From Planctomycetota bacterium (GTDB taxonomy: Bacteria > Planctomycetota > Phycisphaerae > WQYP01): a stretch of 6,685 nt of DNA. Positions within the stretch are counted from its first letter, which is position 1. Each line of letters begins with the position of its first letter. The stretch spans positions 1 to 6,685 of the forward strand of contig JAJYPG010000070.1 in the NCBI GenBank assembly GCA_021795535.1. The letters are read 5' to 3'. Below are positions 5,509 through 6,685 of this stretch, piece after piece. The translations under genes and the position numbers were made by a program. A model generated the notes under the pieces. The model had not been told where the DNA came from. It saw only the letters and a list, made by a program, of their open reading frames with translations, and ran no database searches.

Positions 5509-6685
5509 TTAGAAAAAAATACCCACAATTCCGGCATAAACGCCCACCACGGAAGTAAGAACAACAATTCCGCCCACCACCCAGGCGTAGCGCCCCTTGA
5601 GCCGCCATGGTTCAGGCAGCGCTTTGATGGACAGCATGAAAAGGAATCCCAGAACAATGGGCAGAAGCAGTGCATTCATTACCTCAACGCCGACGGAAAG
5701 TTTGACCAGATTAATTCCGGAAAGCACGATACCCGCGCCCACTAGAAGGCTAAGGGTATAGACAATATAGAACCATGGGGCTTCAAAGGGATGATGCGCC
5801 AACGAACGTTTGTAGCCGGTAACCTCTCCGAGTCCCCAAGCCGCGGTAAGTGAGACAACGATGGTGGCAACCAGAGCGGCTCCAAGCATGCCCATGGCAA
5901 AAACCAGCTTGCCCCAATAGGAACCCAGAATGGGCGTAAGGGCCTGGGCAATTTGCTGAACTGAATTCAACGGAGCGTGCGGATTGCTCACGCCAATGGT
6001 TGCGGCTGTGAGGATTAAAATAGAGGCCATGATAATTTGTGTGACAAACGCGCCAAGCAGCGTATCAAATCTGGCGGGACGAATATGTTTAATGGACAAT
6101 CCTTTGTCAATTACCGCGGATTGCTGATAGAAGATCATCCATGGCATGATGACCGCACCAACATTTCCCGCAACAAGAAAAAGAAAATCCTTATTGCCAA
6201 GAGGCATCTGCACGGCATTAACCAGCATGTCATGCGGGTTGGGATGCGCAACAACCGCAACGGCTACGAAGGAAAATTCAAACAGGCCAATAAGGATGGC
6301 AACAATTTCCACCTGACGATAACTGCCGGTCGCCACGACAATAATCAGAAAAAGTACAGTGGTACCAATGCTGGCCCACTGTGGAATGCCAAAAAGCAGG
6401 CCAACACCTGATATTCCGGCAAATTCCGTCAGCAGTGCGCCGACACAGGAAACCACCAGCGTGCTGACGGAAATCCAGGCCCAGACTTTGCCAAATTGCT
6501 CTTTGATAAGTTCGCCATGGCCACGCTGTGTGGACAGGCCAAGGCGTACGGTAAGTTCCTGTACAACATAAAGAATGGGGATAAGAACGAGCTGAAATGG
6601 AAGCAATTTGTACGCGAATTGCGCCCCGCTTTGTGCCGCGGTAATAGCGCTGCCTGCATCAGTATCGGCAAGCATGACCACAGAT
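5509..6685 (-). CDS. NRAMP-family divalent metal transporter, variant metal site (5' partial)
   Basis: Inner-membrane metal-ion transporter of the NRAMP/SLC11 family (LeuT fold, normally H+-coupled Mn2+/Fe2+ uptake). The frame is open to the right edge, and the first visible residues V-V-M-L-A-D-T-D-A-G-S are the TM1 break. The GTG at 6681 is therefore not the start and perhaps 15 to 40 residues are missing. About 390 residues remain, with roughly 11 hydrophobic segments. The TM1 motif is D-A-G-S instead of D-P-G-N (codons at 6649 to 6660). The TM6 motif is A-V-I-M-P-W instead of A-x-x-M-P-H (codons at 6139 to 6147). The metal-ligand aspartate and methionine and the TM6 alanine are kept, while the TM1 asparagine is serine and the TM6 histidine is tryptophan. 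The retained methionine favours transition metals over Mg2+. It is 38 bp upstream of the ACAD-like gene on the same strand. Fold call firm; substrate uncertain. Confidence 0.9.
   Translation of the reverse strand, partial: SVVMLADTDAGSAITAAQSGAQFAYKLLPFQLVLIPILYVVQELTVRLGLSTQRGHGELIKEQFGKVWAWISVSTLVVSCVGALLTEFAGISGVGLLFGIPQWASIGTTVLFLIIVVATGSYRQVEIVAILIGLFEFSFVAVAVVAHPNPHDMLVNAVQMPLGNKDFLFLVAGNVGAVIMPWMIFYQQSAVIDKGLSIKHIRPARFDTLLGAFVTQIIMASILILTAATIGVSNPHAPLNSVQQIAQALTPILGSYWGKLVFAMGMLGAALVATIVVSLTAAWGLGEVTGYKRSLAHHPFEAPWFYIVYTLSLLVGAGIVLSGINLVKLSVGVEVMNALLLPIVLGFLFMLSIKALPEPWRLKGRYAWVVGGIVVLTSVVGVYAGIVGIFF

Noticed and set aside
6679..6681. GTG (- strand) as the start of the NRAMP gene
   Set aside because: It lies inside TM1 directly before the metal-binding motif; the frame stays open to the window edge and the true start lies outside.
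1..6685. A defence system, CRISPR array, mobile element or RNA gene
   Set aside because: All six genes belong to metabolic or transport families, the gaps are too short to hold more, and no repeat arrays, tRNA-like folds or transposase motifs were seen.

Overview
The window carries six protein genes in two convergent blocks and leaves very little non-coding DNA. The four genes on the + strand (bases 2 to 4230) look like a sugar-catabolic operon. In order they are an XylE-type MFS sugar/H+ symporter (5' end outside the window), a D-lyxose/D-mannose-type cupin isomerase, a putative class I TIM-barrel aldolase, and a PfkB-family sugar kinase. The gaps between them are about 20 to 37 bp, and two of the starts are set by good Shine-Dalgarno sequences.

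On the - strand an NRAMP-family metal transporter (5' end cut by the right edge) is followed after 38 bp by a divergent acyl-CoA-dehydrogenase-fold flavoprotein. That gene ends 58 bp from the kinase stop. The convergent gap holds a weak hairpin. I see no rRNA, tRNA, CRISPR array, insertion sequence or integrase, and no stretch over 300 bp lacks a gene. The promoters of both blocks should lie outside the window.

The + block reads as a self-contained route. A ketose made by the isomerase would be phosphorylated by the PfkB kinase and split by the aldolase, after import by the MFS carrier. Two textbook-like possibilities are D-lyxose > D-xylulose > xylulose 1-phosphate > DHAP + glycolaldehyde, and D-mannose > D-fructose > fructose 1-phosphate > DHAP + glyceraldehyde. 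The substrate is not proven by the sequence. The transporter lacks several polar sugar contacts known from E. coli XylE, so it may carry something other than xylose.

The organism is a bacterium of moderate GC (roughly the mid-50s percent by eye), with Shine-Dalgarno use and tight operons. The combination of lineages would fit a free-living heterotroph such as a member of the Planctomycetota (Phycisphaerae-like), but this is a guess from general resemblance. The window looks like ordinary chromosomal metabolism rather than a defence or mobile region. Its most unusual content is the poorly characterised aldolase family, the altered NRAMP metal site, and the ACAD-like protein without the usual ACAD signatures.
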